From Propionibacteriaceae bacterium (GTDB taxonomy: Bacteria; Actinomycetota; Actinomycetes; Propionibacteriales; Propionibacteriaceae), in contig JAISAO010000013.1 of the NCBI GenBank assembly GCA_031266665.1, forward strand, positions 56,804 through 120,803: a stretch of 64,000 bases of DNA, given 5' to 3'. Numbering within the stretch: position 1 is the first letter of the stretch; each line of letters begins with the position of its first letter. Below the pieces are notes generated by a model. That model was not told the DNA's origin. It saw only the letters and a program-made list of their open reading frames with translations, and did no database searches. Positions 52,094 to 61,606 of this stretch are shown one piece after another. A program made the position numbers and the translations under genes.

Positions 52094-55000
52094 GCTCAAC
52101 CGTATCCGCCTGATCGGCATCGGCCCCCGCGGCGCCCGCTACTCAGACGTCACCCTCGACCTGTCTGGCTTGGGCGAGCAAATCCCTCCCCAGAACCTAT
52201 TCGACGCGCCGGTGCGACGACCGGCGGCGTCCTCGCTCTTGCTGCTGGAGAACGGCGGCGGCAAGTCTGTGCTGCTCAAACTCATCTTCAGCGTGGTGCT
52301 GCCCGGCCGCCGCAACACCGTTGGCGGCGTGTCCTTAGACAAGTTCGTCCTCGACGGCGATACCGGCCATGTCGCCCTGGAGTGGATGCATGTTACCAGC
52401 GGCGCATTGCTGATAACCGGCAAGGCCTACCAGCGCCGAGCCCGATCCAGCGCCGACAAGGACAGAGTCGCTGAAGCGTGGTACTCCTTCCGACCGAGCG
52501 CCGCCATCCACCTTGATACCCTCCCCGTGGCAACCGGTGGCCGCCGCCGTCGACTGGAGGCCTACCGGGAAGCGGTCGAGGAGGCTAACCGGCTCGACGC
52601 GTCCACCGCGCTCTCCTGGCTCGGCGAGGAGCAGACCCGTTGGCGCGAGCACCTGCGCGAACAAGGTATAGAGCCCGATCTGTTTAACATTCAGCGACGG
52701 ATGAATGCTGACGAGGGAGAGGCCGCGAAAGCCTTTAAATACACCTCGTCGAAAGACTTCGTCGACTGGCTTCTTCGGACAGTGACCGATCCGAAAGACA
52801 CGTCCTCGGTCGCTGAAACATTCAGCTACTGGGCGGAGAACCTCGCGGGCAGCGAGCAGATGCGCCTGGAAAAAAATTTCCTCGAAGGCGTCATAACCCG
52901 TCTCGACCTCCTCGCCGAGGCAAACACCACCCATCAAAAGGCTTCCCGAGCCGTCGCCGCCGCAACAACGGACGCGGAGACGCTCGCCGAGAGCCTTAGC
53001 AGACGTCTCAGCCTCGAGCGAGAGAATGTCGCCCGACTGGCGGCAGAGTTGGGGGACGCCCGAAAAGTCGTAGCGACACGCAGCATCGAGCGTGACAACA
53101 CTCGAGATTTGAGGAACGAGGTCCGCCGACAGCGTCTCAAGCTCGAACTCGACGACGTCGAAAAACGCAGGTCAGAGAAGAAGACGCAACTCGCCGCAAT
53201 CAAGCTTGAGCAGCGCGGTTGGGAAACCATACCAGCGATCGAAAAACGCGACGAGGCTGTCGCGCTCGCCGAGAGCCTCGCCGGACAGGTGGCGGCCGGT
53301 GACAAGGACGCCGCGCCGGCACTCGCGCGGCGCGACGAGGCCGCCGGTCGGCTTCTGGCGAAGTACCAGGCCGAGGCTGCCGCCAGCGACCAGCAGGCCG
53401 CCCGACACGAGAAACAGCTCACGGCCGCGAAACAGGCAGCCGCCAAGGCCAACGACGATCACGCAACAGCAATCCAGCACTTGGCGACCACGCTAGAGCA
53501 GCAACGGGCCGCCCGGGAAACCATCGCCAAAGCAACTGATCGACTCGACCGCGCCGCCGCCGAAGGCGTAGTTCCATCCGGCACCGCGCCGGCACATCTG
53601 CCTTCCCTCGTCGAAGCCGCGGAGATCTCCCAGCTAGAACGCGCCGCCGAGATGACAACTCTAAAGCAACGGGTGACAGATCTCATGGGACGCGTTAAGG
53701 AAGCCACTGACGCCGTCACCAACGCCGCCGAGGTTCTGCAATCAACGACCACGGTTGCCACGGAAGCCTCGCGCGAACGTGACGCGGTAGAGACCGAGGG
53801 CACCCGCCTCGGCCGACTCACCGTACTGGTGGAAGCCGTGGGGGACGACGCCACGGCTTGCGACCCTGATACTGAGCCCGAGAAGATGAGCGAGTTGTCG
53901 GTCGACCGCCTCGACGAGGCGGCGGACCGCCTGCTGACTCGGCTGGCCGACGACATCGACGAGCACGACAAGCACCTGGCCGGCCTCCACGCCACTCAGA
54001 TGGAGGACACCCGCGTGGTCGAGGCGCTCGGCAACGAAGGGCTTCTGCCGCCGGGCGGCGAAATTCAGCGCATCCTCGAGGTCCTCAACTATGCGAAGCT
54101 CAGCGCGCACTCCGGCTGGCGCTATTTGAGCAAAGCGGCCCCGGCGAACGAGCGCGCCCGCCTTGTCGCCGCCCATCCGGCATTGGCCGACGGCATCGTG
54201 CTCGTCGACTCAGACCAGTTGCCGGCTGCCCGGCGAGCGCTCGAACAAGCACACCTGTTGCCAGCCGCAGCCATCACGGTCGGGGCCGCCGAGGCGCTCC
54301 TTCGCCCCTCCACCGTCGACCCGCCATCCGGCACCTCCGGCGATCCATTCACAGCCGGCTTCGTCGTTGACCCGAACCCGGCTCTTTTCGACAAGGAATC
54401 GGCCGCCAGCCACCGCGAGCAGATCCTCTCTCAGATGTCACGACGAAGCACAAAGCTTGAAGCCGCGAAAGAGCGGTTGAGTGACCTTCGTCAGGCACAG
54501 GACGGCCTGCAGAAGTGGCGCCGCGCAAACCCGCCCGGGCGTCTGACAAGGATCCGCGAAACTGCGGAGACCGCCCTTGACCGGCAGCACGTAGCCGCCG
54601 AACAGCTCCAGACCACACAATCCGACCTGGACGCAGCCCTCAAAAAACACGAGTGCGCCCAGACAGATGCCGATAACGCCAGCGCGGCCGAGCGCCAAGC
54701 GGCCGACCATGCCGCTGAGCTTAAAAGCATCGCAGAACTCGTCGGCTCTGCCTACGAGACACAGCGATTACTATCCGAACACGAGTCCGAGGTTAAACGT
54801 CTCGACGCCGAAGCCAAAGACGCCTTGACTAGACGGACTAGCGCGGAGCGGGAGCAGGAGCACTACATCCGCCTCGCCGAACAGGCCCGATCTCAGGCGA
54901 ACAGTCACCGCGCCGCCTGCGACACGGTCGAATCCACGAGCGGAAAACCCGATGAGACTGTGCCCGGGGAGTCCGTCGCCGAGCTAGTGACCGCCGCCAA

Positions 55001-56681
55001 GGCAACTCAAAAAGTGTACCTGGCTGTGGCTGTGGACCCGGATCTACGCCGGCAGGCCGACGATGCAGCCGCAAAAGCGCAACAGCTCCTCCGCGAGCTG
55101 ACTATGCGTGACTCCGCCCATGTCGCCGAAGCCGAGCGACTTCGCCGAACCCCGGCTGGCGCTGACCGTGCGTCGTGGAGCGTCGGGGCCACCAACGCCC
55201 TTGACTCAGCCATCAGACTCGAGGTGGAGACCGACTCTCTCACCAAAGAATCCGGAAGCCTGGAGTCAGACATTCGCAACGCCTCGCCGACTGAGCCCGG
55301 ACGGCGCGTCTGGACTAGCCTCAGCGACCGGTGGAAGCCGACCAGCCCCGCGCAAGGACTGGTGCTTGAGGTTGAGGCCCAGCAGGAGCTTCGTGAGGCC
55401 CAAGAAAGACTTGATAGCGCCTCCGGCGCGGTCAGCGAGCTCGAGCCCAAACATCGCGAAGCTGAGATCGAGGCTCAGAAGATGAACGGGGTCTTCTTGC
55501 CGCTGTCCACCTTCCTCGACGGCATTCCGGAGTCGGTTGCCGCAGAACCGTACGCAGGCGACGCCGACACCGCACAACAGCAAGCCACTGCTGCGATAAA
55601 GGCTTCTCGGGCGACGAGGGAGGCGGCCGAGAAGGCTCGCGACAGGCTCAGCGCGGCGGTGCGGGATCTCGTCTCCCGCGCCAACCAGACGGCCTACGAG
55701 TCGCTCTCGACTAAGGCTCGCCGCAGCATCCTGGAGTCGACCCACGACGTTCTCGCCTCGCGTGCCGCAGACTGGTCGACCTCGCTCCAAGCGCGGCTGG
55801 TGACGTTGACCAGTGACCTGGAGAACACCGCCACGTATCGCAATATCATCGTCGGCAGGCTCAGCGCTCTCGTGACGCAGGCCCTACGCACCCTTCGGTT
55901 GGCGACACGGCTGTCTCAGCTTCCGAAAGATCTCGCCGACTGGGCCGGCCGACAGTTCCTGCGTATCCAGTTCGGCGAGGCTGACCAAACCGCCATCAGT
56001 ATCCGCGTCGGCGAGGTCGTCGACCGGGTCGCCGCCGACTACGCCAAACGCGCGGCCGGCGGGCAGTCCCGCAACACTCGCCATGATGGGATGACCCTGC
56101 TGCTGGAGGCGGTGCATGCCTCGGTGCCGAAGGGTTTCATCGTCGACGTCCTCAAACCCGACTCCGTGCTGCGTGACGAGCGGGTCACTATCGAGGACAT
56201 GAACGAGGTATTCTCCGGCGGCCAGGAGCTAACCGCCGCAATCGTCTTGTACTGCACCCTGGCCGCACTCAGCGCGAACGAGCGCGGCCGTATGCGGTCA
56301 CGCCATTCCGGAGTCCTGTTCCTCGACAATCCGATAGGCCGGGCGAACGCGTCCTATCTCATAGACCTGCAGCAGGCCGTCGCACGGTCGCTGGGAGTCC
56401 AACTCATATACACTACCGGAATCTCCGACGATCAAGTGCTCGCCGCGTTTCCGTTGTGGATCAGGCTGCGTAATGACGCCGACCTGCGGGCCGGGCTCAA
56501 ACACATTCGCATCGCCGAGGCGGTCCAACAAAAGCTTCCCGCGCCGTACGCGTCCGACGAGATCCTTGACGGCGCCGATGGCGAACACCGCTCCCTCGGC
56601 ACCGTGACAGCCGCGCGCGTCTACCGGCAACAACTCGACCACTCGCACTCCCACGCGGGTAAGCCGACGGCGGCGCTATGA
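52086..56681 (+). CDS. jetC: Wadjet/MksB-like JetC SMC ATPase
   Basis: A 1531-aa SMC/MukB-type ATPase. Walker A is LLLENGGGKSVLLKL (Lys60). A region of long Ala/Glu/Arg-rich coiled coils runs from about residue 270 to 1280. The ABC signature is VFSGGQELTAAIVL (1376-1380), and Walker B is GVLFLDNPIGRANA, with Asp1414 followed by Asn1415 instead of the catalytic Glu. The hinge is probably in the non-coiled stretch near 640-760. In Wadjet the SMC motor extrudes DNA loops to recognise small circles. At 1531 aa it is longer than the ~1100-1400 aa usual for JetC. It overlaps jetB by 8 nt and jetD by 4 nt. Confidence 0.8.
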   Translation: MYELNRIRLIGIGPRGARYSDVTLDLSGLGEQIPPQNLFDAPVRRPAASSLLLLENGGGKSVLLKLIFSVVLPGRRNTVGGVSLDKFVLDGDTGHVALEWMHVTSGALLITGKAYQRRARSSADKDRVAEAWYSFRPSAAIHLDTLPVATGGRRRRLEAYREAVEEANRLDASTALSWLGEEQTRWREHLREQGIEPDLFNIQRRMNADEGEAAKAFKYTSSKDFVDWLLRTVTDPKDTSSVAETFSYWAENLAGSEQMRLEKNFLEGVITRLDLLAEANTTHQKASRAVAAATTDAETLAESLSRRLSLERENVARLAAELGDARKVVATRSIERDNTRDLRNEVRRQRLKLELDDVEKRRSEKKTQLAAIKLEQRGWETIPAIEKRDEAVALAESLAGQVAAGDKDAAPALARRDEAAGRLLAKYQAEAAASDQQAARHEKQLTAAKQAAAKANDDHATAIQHLATTLEQQRAARETIAKATDRLDRAAAEGVVPSGTAPAHLPSLVEAAEISQLERAAEMTTLKQRVTDLMGRVKEATDAVTNAAEVLQSTTTVATEASRERDAVETEGTRLGRLTVLVEAVGDDATACDPDTEPEKMSELSVDRLDEAADRLLTRLADDIDEHDKHLAGLHATQMEDTRVVEALGNEGLLPPGGEIQRILEVLNYAKLSAHSGWRYLSKAAPANERARLVAAHPALADGIVLVDSDQLPAARRALEQAHLLPAAAITVGAAEALLRPSTVDPPSGTSGDPFTAGFVVDPNPALFDKESAASHREQILSQMSRRSTKLEAAKERLSDLRQAQDGLQKWRRANPPGRLTRIRETAETALDRQHVAAEQLQTTQSDLDAALKKHECAQTDADNASAAERQAADHAAELKSIAELVGSAYETQRLLSEHESEVKRLDAEAKDALTRRTSAEREQEHYIRLAEQARSQANSHRAACDTVESTSGKPDETVPGESVAELVTAAKATQKVYLAVAVDPDLRRQADDAAAKAQQLLRELTMRDSAHVAEAERLRRTPAGADRASWSVGATNALDSAIRLEVETDSLTKESGSLESDIRNASPTEPGRRVWTSLSDRWKPTSPAQGLVLEVEAQQELREAQERLDSASGAVSELEPKHREAEIEAQKMNGVFLPLSTFLDGIPESVAAEPYAGDADTAQQQATAAIKASRATREAAEKARDRLSAAVRDLVSRANQTAYESLSTKARRSILESTHDVLASRAADWSTSLQARLVTLTSDLENTATYRNIIVGRLSALVTQALRTLRLATRLSQLPKDLADWAGRQFLRIQFGEADQTAISIRVGEVVDRVAADYAKRAAGGQSRNTRHDGMTLLLEAVHASVPKGFIVDVLKPDSVLRDERVTIEDMNEVFSGGQELTAAIVLYCTLAALSANERGRMRSRHSGVLFLDNPIGRANASYLIDLQQAVARSLGVQLIYTTGISDDQVLAAFPLWIRLRNDADLRAGLKHIRIAEAVQQKLPAPYASDEILDGADGEHRSLGTVTAARVYRQQLDHSHSHAGKPTAAL

Positions 56682-57727
56682 CGACTCCCGAGAACACCCT
56701 CAGTCCACGCGCGGCCCGGCTCGCCGTCCTGCTCGAGAACGAGTCGACCCGTACCGTGGCCCTGTCCCGACTCTGGATCTTGTGGACCACGTCTGAGCCG
56801 GCCTTGTCGGGAAGGCCCGAACAGCGAACCGCCTTGGCCGAGGTCCTAGAGCAACTGACCGCAGCGGGCCTGGTCAGCTTGTCCAAGAAGCAGGACTTGA
56901 GCGCCCGCCCCCACCTACCCGTCCGGGTCACGCTTCCGCCGCAGGCCCACTCGGAATCTGCCGCAGCGCTCACCCACTCGATAGTGTGGCGGCCCGAGTT
57001 GGCATGGGTGCTAAACGCTCGGCTCACTTTGGGCCAAGTCGAACGCCTGCGCCTCATCAACGCCTGGCTGCGCGATCATGGCCACGGCGATGACGTCCTC
57101 CCGCTGAGGGAACGCTCGCTCGAGGTGCTCGGGCACGAAAAATCCCTTGACGCGCTCCTCGCCACGACCATATTCGCACCCGGTCGCTTGACCCTGGAGA
57201 GGCTCCGCACATTCCGGACCAAGCCGCCGCTTCCAGCCATCCGCATCGGCGACGGCCCGGTAATGGTGGTAGTCGAAAACGATAACACCTTCCACAGCGT
57301 CCATCATGTACTGACCGAGGAACCGGGACCGGTCGGTCATATAGCTTGGGGCGTCGGCGGCACATTCGAAGCGTCGGTCCGCTCTACCGACGATCTTCCT
57401 GGAGTCAAGCGTGTGCGATACTTCGGTGACCTTGACGCTGATGGGCTACGCATCCCCCGAAACGCCGCCGCGACTGCCGATCATGAGTCGTTGCCACCGG
57501 TTCTACCCGCCATCGGGTTATACCGGGCGTTGCTGGAAACCAGCGTCCGTCACCACGGACAAACGACCACAAGCCCGTCTCAGGCAAATAACCTGGCCGC
57601 TTGGTTAGCCGACTCATTTCTAGTCCAGGAAGCCGCCTCGCTTCTGGTCTCCGGTGTAAGAATTCCGCAGGAGGCCCTCACACGGACGGCATTGGCCCGA
57701 GACCGAAGTTGGCTCGCTGATATGTGA
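56678..57727 (+). CDS. jetD: Wadjet/MksG JetD Toprim nuclease
   Basis: A 349-aa protein. The N-terminal arm (~1-130) has winged-helix character. The LRERSLEVLGHEKSLDALL segment is the DUF2220-type JetD motif. The Toprim site is visible: VMVVVENDNTFHSVHH (Glu200) and VRYFGDLDADGLRIPRNA (Asp251, Asp253, Asp255). JetD/MksG is the effector that cuts the plasmid once the SMC complex has reeled it in. It overlaps jetC by ATGA and ends the operon. The intact metal-binding acidic cluster indicates an active nuclease. Confidence 0.82.
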   Translation: MTTPENTLSPRAARLAVLLENESTRTVALSRLWILWTTSEPALSGRPEQRTALAEVLEQLTAAGLVSLSKKQDLSARPHLPVRVTLPPQAHSESAAALTHSIVWRPELAWVLNARLTLGQVERLRLINAWLRDHGHGDDVLPLRERSLEVLGHEKSLDALLATTIFAPGRLTLERLRTFRTKPPLPAIRIGDGPVMVVVENDNTFHSVHHVLTEEPGPVGHIAWGVGGTFEASVRSTDDLPGVKRVRYFGDLDADGLRIPRNAAATADHESLPPVLPAIGLYRALLETSVRHHGQTTTSPSQANNLAAWLADSFLVQEAASLLVSGVRIPQEALTRTALARDRSWLADM

Positions 57728-57949
57728 GCCAACTTGCGCCATGACGATGGTCATACGACCACTCTCTAATACCGAAAAGCGCCGACGGGCTTATTCCCGA
57801 ACTGACCGCGATTCCAGCCCATGCTCTCGCCGACAAAGTCCACCTTCACCGATGCTCTCCATGACACGCGGCGTCAGACGGATGTGATGGGGACTGGACC
57901 GGGCCAGGCAGGCCGCGCCCTCGTCACAGTCGCCCGCTACGGTTGGCCC

Positions 57950-59149
57950 ATGCCGGCCGACCACCTTTCCCTGACCGAGGCCCGTCGTCTGGCACTGGCC
58001 GCCCAGGGGTTCGCCCGGCCCCGGCCGGCCGCGCCCGCCTTCCGCGACGTGGCCGCGGTGATCGACCGGCTGGCGGTCCTCCAGATCGACTCGGTCAACG
58101 TGGTCGAGAGGGCCCATTTCCTGCCCCTGTTCTCCCGCCTCGGGAGCTTCGACCGGGCGCTATTCGAACGGGCCTCGGCCCGGCCGCCGCGACGGGCGCT
58201 CGAGACCTGGGCCCACGAGGCCAGCTTCGTCCGGCCGGACGTCTACCACCTGATGGAGTGGCGCCGCCACGACGACAATTACCTGTGGGGGCGGATGCGC
58301 CAGGCGGCCACCCACCACAACGACGTCGTGGCGCGGGTGCGCCGACTCCTGGACGAGCGCGGGGCGATGACGGCCAGCCAGATCCAGGTCTTCTTCCAGG
58401 CCACCCACCCCAAGCAGCCAGGCAAGTGGTGGAACTGGTCGGTCGCCAAGGCCGCGCTGGAATACCTCTTCTTCCGGGGCGAGGTGGCCTCGGCCGGGCG
58501 CAGCGCCAGCTTCGAGCGCCGCTACGACCTGGCCGAACGGGTCCTGCCGCCGGCGCCGCCCGGGCTGCCGGCCGACGATCCCGGCCGCTTCCGGGCGCTG
58601 GTCGAGATCGCGGCGCGGGCCCAGGGCGTGGCCACGGCGGCGGACTTGACGGACTATTTCCGGCTGCCCCGAGGGGCGGCCGAACCCGCCATCGCGGACT
58701 TGGAGACGGCCGGCGCGCTCTGGCCCGTGACCGTCCAGGGCTGGCGCAAATCCGCCTGGCGCCACCGCGACGCCGCCGCGCCACGACCAATCGAGGCCCG
58801 CGCCCTGCTCGTGCCCTTCGACCCCCTGGTGTTCAACCGCCCCCGGCTGGAGGCCCTCTTCGGCTTCCGTTTCCGGCTCGAGTACTACCTGCCCAAGGAC
58901 AAACGCCTGTGGGGCTACTACGTCATGCCCTTCCTCTTGGGCGACCGCCTGGCGGCCCGGGTCGATCTCAAAGCCGACCGGCCGGCGGGACGGCTGCTGG
59001 TCCACGCCGCTTACCTGGAGCCGGAGTTGGGGCCGGACGCGGATGTCGGGGAGGCGCTGGCCGCCGAACTGCGCTGCCTGGCGGATTGGCTGGGGCTGGA
59101 CGAGGTGGCCTGGGACGGACGCTGGACCAAGCCTCCCGAGCCGGCCTGA
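57950..59149 (+). CDS. YcaQ/AlkX-like winged-helix DNA glycosylase (HTH_42)
   Basis: A 399-aa protein of the HTH_42 family, whose E. coli member YcaQ unhooks DNA interstrand crosslinks. Diagnostic parts are LAVLQIDSVNVVERAHFLPL (QxD catalytic motif), three winged-helix units, and the C-terminal LEYYLPKDKRLWGYYVMPFL plus GDRLAARVDLKADR. The ATG giving MPADHLSLTEARRLA matches the family start; there is no clear RBS. It lies after the defence operon and before a 22-bp tandem array, probably part of the core genome. Confidence 0.82.
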   Translation: MPADHLSLTEARRLALAAQGFARPRPAAPAFRDVAAVIDRLAVLQIDSVNVVERAHFLPLFSRLGSFDRALFERASARPPRRALETWAHEASFVRPDVYHLMEWRRHDDNYLWGRMRQAATHHNDVVARVRRLLDERGAMTASQIQVFFQATHPKQPGKWWNWSVAKAALEYLFFRGEVASAGRSASFERRYDLAERVLPPAPPGLPADDPGRFRALVEIAARAQGVATAADLTDYFRLPRGAAEPAIADLETAGALWPVTVQGWRKSAWRHRDAAAPRPIEARALLVPFDPLVFNRPRLEALFGFRFRLEYYLPKDKRLWGYYVMPFLLGDRLAARVDLKADRPAGRLLVHAAYLEPELGPDADVGEALAAELRCLADWLGLDEVAWDGRWTKPPEPA

Positions 59150-59172
59150 GCCCCCTCGGCAGGCTTGGAACC

Positions 59173-59282
59173 TCGCCCATCCGCTGGTCCAATCTCGCCC
59201 ATCCGCTGGCCTAATCTCGCCGATCCGCTGGCCTAATCTCGCCCATCCGCTGAATAGATTTCGCCGATCCGCTGACGCCAAG
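59173..59282 (+). repeat. 22-bp tandem array A (five units)
   Basis: TCGCC begins units at 59173, 59195, 59217, 59239 and 59261, exactly 22 bp apart, with a partial sixth at 59283. Consensus TCGCCSATCCGCTGGCCTAATC. It lies at the 3' side of the AAA/DUF4143 gene. The last unit and its flank (ACGCCAAGTCGCCGGG) match array B. Confidence 0.92.
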
Positions 59283-59325
59283 TCGCCGGGAGCGGCCCCT
59301 GGCACGCCGTCGGAGCTCCCCCGGC

Positions 59326-60576
59326 TCATTGTCGCCAGAGGGTGTCCAAGGGCAAGGCGAACAGGCGCCGGCCGACCTGCTGGGAGGCGGACCCGGTGTG
59401 GAGGACTACGCCGACTCGGAACTGCTCGCCCAGCAGTTCGCCCAGCCGCGCCAACCCGCCCAGGTCTTTGGGCGTCAGGCTGGCCGTCGCCTTGACCTCG
59501 ACGGCCACGATCCGGCCGTCGGGGGCCTCCAACACGAAATCGACCTCGTGGCCGTTGCGGTCCCGCCAATGGTGCAGGGAGGCGCTTTGGCTCGACCAGC
59601 TCAGTTGTCGGCGCAACTCTCCGGCCACGAAGGTCTCCAACAAGCCGCCCGCCAGACCGCTGGGGGAGGTGGGGGCCAGCCCCTCGGGCTCGACGCCCAG
59701 CAGCCCGGCGGCCAAGCCGGAGTCCAGGCAGAAGACTTTCGGCGCTTTGATCTGCCGGGCCGAGAGGTTGCGCGACCAGGCCGGGACGACGTGGATGAGA
59801 TACAGCAACTGCAATAGCTGGACGTAGGGATCCAGCGTGCGCCGAGGCATCTCGGTGTCGTTCGCCAGCCTGTTCCAGACCATCTCCCCGCCGCTTTGGG
59901 CCGCGATCATGGCCAGGAGTTGCGGCAGGCTGGCCAGCCTGGACAAGTTGCTCACGTCCTCGGCGTCGCGCCGGACGATGTGAGTCACGTACTGGCTGTG
60001 CCAGGCGGCCCGCCGCCGTTGGCTGGCGCGGGCCAAGGCCTCCGGGTAGCCGCCCCGGCAGGCTCGTTCCAGATAGTCGGCCCGCGTCAGCCCGCCGGCC
60101 CGGCCGCGGTCGAGTTGGCCGGCGAAAGCGCGGTCGACGAATGATTCCCGGCCGCCCTCCAACTCTCCCTGGCTGAGCGAGTACAGGGGCACGGTCTCGG
60201 CCCGCCCGGCCAGCGACTCGTGGGTGGCGTCCAGACCCAGCAAATCGGCCGAGCCCGTCACCAGGTAGCGCCCCGGCCGCTGATCCTGGTCGACGGCCAG
60301 CTTCAGCGCCCGCAACAGCGCCGGGGCGCGCTGGGCCTCATCGATGACCAGCAGTCCGTCCGGCCGCTGGTTGACGAAGCCGACGGGATCGTCGAGCGCG
60401 AAGCGCCAGGCCTCGTCGCGGTCCAGCGAGACCACCAGGCCATTCCGCTCGGCCGAGATCTGCCTAGCCAGGGTGGATTTCCCGACTTGCCTAGCACCTT
60501 GGATAACGACAATTCGCGTGTCGTCAAGAGCGGTCCGGACGGTCTCGCCGGCGAACCGCGCGATCAGGGAGTCCAT
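59326..60576 (-). CDS. AAA ATPase with DUF4143 domain
   Basis: A 416-aa protein: an N-terminal AAA_14 ATPase with Walker A VVIQGARQVGKSTLARQI and Walker B GLLVIDEAQRAP, a sensor-like YLVTGSADLLGL, and a C-terminal DUF4143 nuclease-like fold (NGHEVDFVLEAPDGRIVAVE then VKA). This widespread family has unclear function and is often linked to mobile or toxin-antitoxin contexts. ATG 60576 follows GGTGGAG. The longer upstream frame reads array B as protein and is rejected. The gene is bracketed by two arrays of the same 22-bp repeat. Confidence 0.85.
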   Translation of the reverse strand: MDSLIARFAGETVRTALDDTRIVVIQGARQVGKSTLARQISAERNGLVVSLDRDEAWRFALDDPVGFVNQRPDGLLVIDEAQRAPALLRALKLAVDQDQRPGRYLVTGSADLLGLDATHESLAGRAETVPLYSLSQGELEGGRESFVDRAFAGQLDRGRAGGLTRADYLERACRGGYPEALARASQRRRAAWHSQYVTHIVRRDAEDVSNLSRLASLPQLLAMIAAQSGGEMVWNRLANDTEMPRRTLDPYVQLLQLLYLIHVVPAWSRNLSARQIKAPKVFCLDSGLAAGLLGVEPEGLAPTSPSGLAGGLLETFVAGELRRQLSWSSQSASLHHWRDRNGHEVDFVLEAPDGRIVAVEVKATASLTPKDLGGLARLGELLGEQFRVGVVLHTGSASQQVGRRLFALPLDTLWRQ

Positions 60577-60596
60577 GACTCCACCGTAGCCCATCG

Positions 60597-60728
60597 TCGC
60601 CGATCCGCTGACCCGAACTCGCCAATCCGCTGACTTAAGTTCGCCGATCCGCTGACCTAATCTCGCCGATCCGCTGACCCGAGCTCGCCGATCCGCTGAA
60701 CAGATTTCGCCGATCCGCTGACGCCGAG
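60597..60728 (+). repeat. 22-bp tandem array B (six units)
   Basis: Units start at 60597, 60619, 60641, 60663, 60685 and 60707, exactly 22 bp apart, with a partial seventh at 60729. Consensus TCGCCGATCCGCTGACCTAATC. Same orientation as array A, ~1.4 kb away, directly upstream of the AAA/DUF4143 start. Unit ends vary most (ACCCGAAC, ACTTAAGT, ACCTAATC, ACCCGAGC, AACAGATT). Confidence 0.92.
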
Positions 60729-60826
60729 TCGCCGGGGACGCTCCTGGCGCGACACCGTTCAGCCTCCCCGACCAGCGTTCCAGCGTGTCAACCGTTGGTG
60801 TCGGTCCGTCAAACGCCAGGGAACGG

Positions 60827-61606
60827 TCAGATTGTCTGGAGAAGTCCGGGAACGTCGGCGATTGAGGCCACACGGTGGGTCGGCCGGCACGCACGGGAGG
60901 CCGGGGCCGGCTGCCGGCCCTTCCCGGTGCCGACTTGGACGGTGGTGGCGCCGACCGCGTTGCCCATGGCGATGTCGGTGGTGGGGTCGTCGCCGACCAC
61001 GTAGATGTCGCTCTCATCCAGCTCGGCCCCGGCCGAGCGGACGGCCAGGCGCAGAAACTCGGGCGCCGGTTTGCCCACGACGCGGGCTGTCACGCCGGCG
61101 GCGTATTCCAAGGCGGCGACGACCGTGCCGGTGTCCAGCCGCCGCCGGCCGCCCGCCAGGAAATACCGCCCGCGCTGCAGGGCCAGCAACTCGCCGCCGG
61201 CCGTCAAAGCCGCGAAAGCTCGGTCTAAAACCTCGTAGGACAACCAGTCGCGGCAATCCCCGACCACGACATGTGTGGCCTCGTCCGGAGCGTCGCTGAC
61301 CGGGACCCGCTCCGCCAATTGCCGCCGCACCGACGCCGGGGCGACCACCAGCGCCACCGCGCCCGCCGTGGCCGTCAGCGCCTCCGCAGCCGCCGCCACC
61401 GGGGAGAAGACCTCGCCCGGGGCCAGCCGCAGGCCGCAGGCGGCCAGGCTGAGCAACAGTTCCGGGTCGCTCTTGGAGTCGGTGTTGGTCATGAAACGGA
61501 CGGCGTCGAAGTCGCGGCGCAACTCGGCCACCGCCTCAAGGGCGCCCGGGATCAGCCCCTCGCGGGTGTGGAGCGTGCCCTCCAAGTCCAGCAGCAGAAT
61601 CCTCAC
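60827..61606 (-). CDS. HAD-superfamily hydrolase (subclass IIA)
   Basis: A 259-aa HAD phosphatase: motif I LLLDLEGTLHTREG, motif II FMTNTDSKS, Lys of motif III in ARVVGKPAPEF, and motif IV YVVGDDPTTDIAMGNAVG. Cap position and length match the NagD/LHPP-like IIA subclass. In motif I the usual second Asp (DxD) is Glu, an uncommon substitution of the general acid/base position. The substrate may be a small phosphate ester; unknown. It stands alone on the minus strand. Confidence 0.82.
   Translation of the reverse strand: MRILLLDLEGTLHTREGLIPGALEAVAELRRDFDAVRFMTNTDSKSDPELLLSLAACGLRLAPGEVFSPVAAAAEALTATAGAVALVVAPASVRRQLAERVPVSDAPDEATHVVVGDCRDWLSYEVLDRAFAALTAGGELLALQRGRYFLAGGRRRLDTGTVVAALEYAAGVTARVVGKPAPEFLRLAVRSAGAELDESDIYVVGDDPTTDIAMGNAVGATTVQVGTGKGRQPAPASRACRPTHRVASIADVPGLLQTI

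Noticed and set aside
59173..60728. 22-bp arrays as CRISPR
   Set aside because: Units are directly tandem with no unique spacers and no cas genes nearby.
59326..61017. Single 563-aa ATPase including array B
   Set aside because: The first ~147 residues translate repeat and HAD-gene antisense DNA; the RBS and AAA domain start at 60576.
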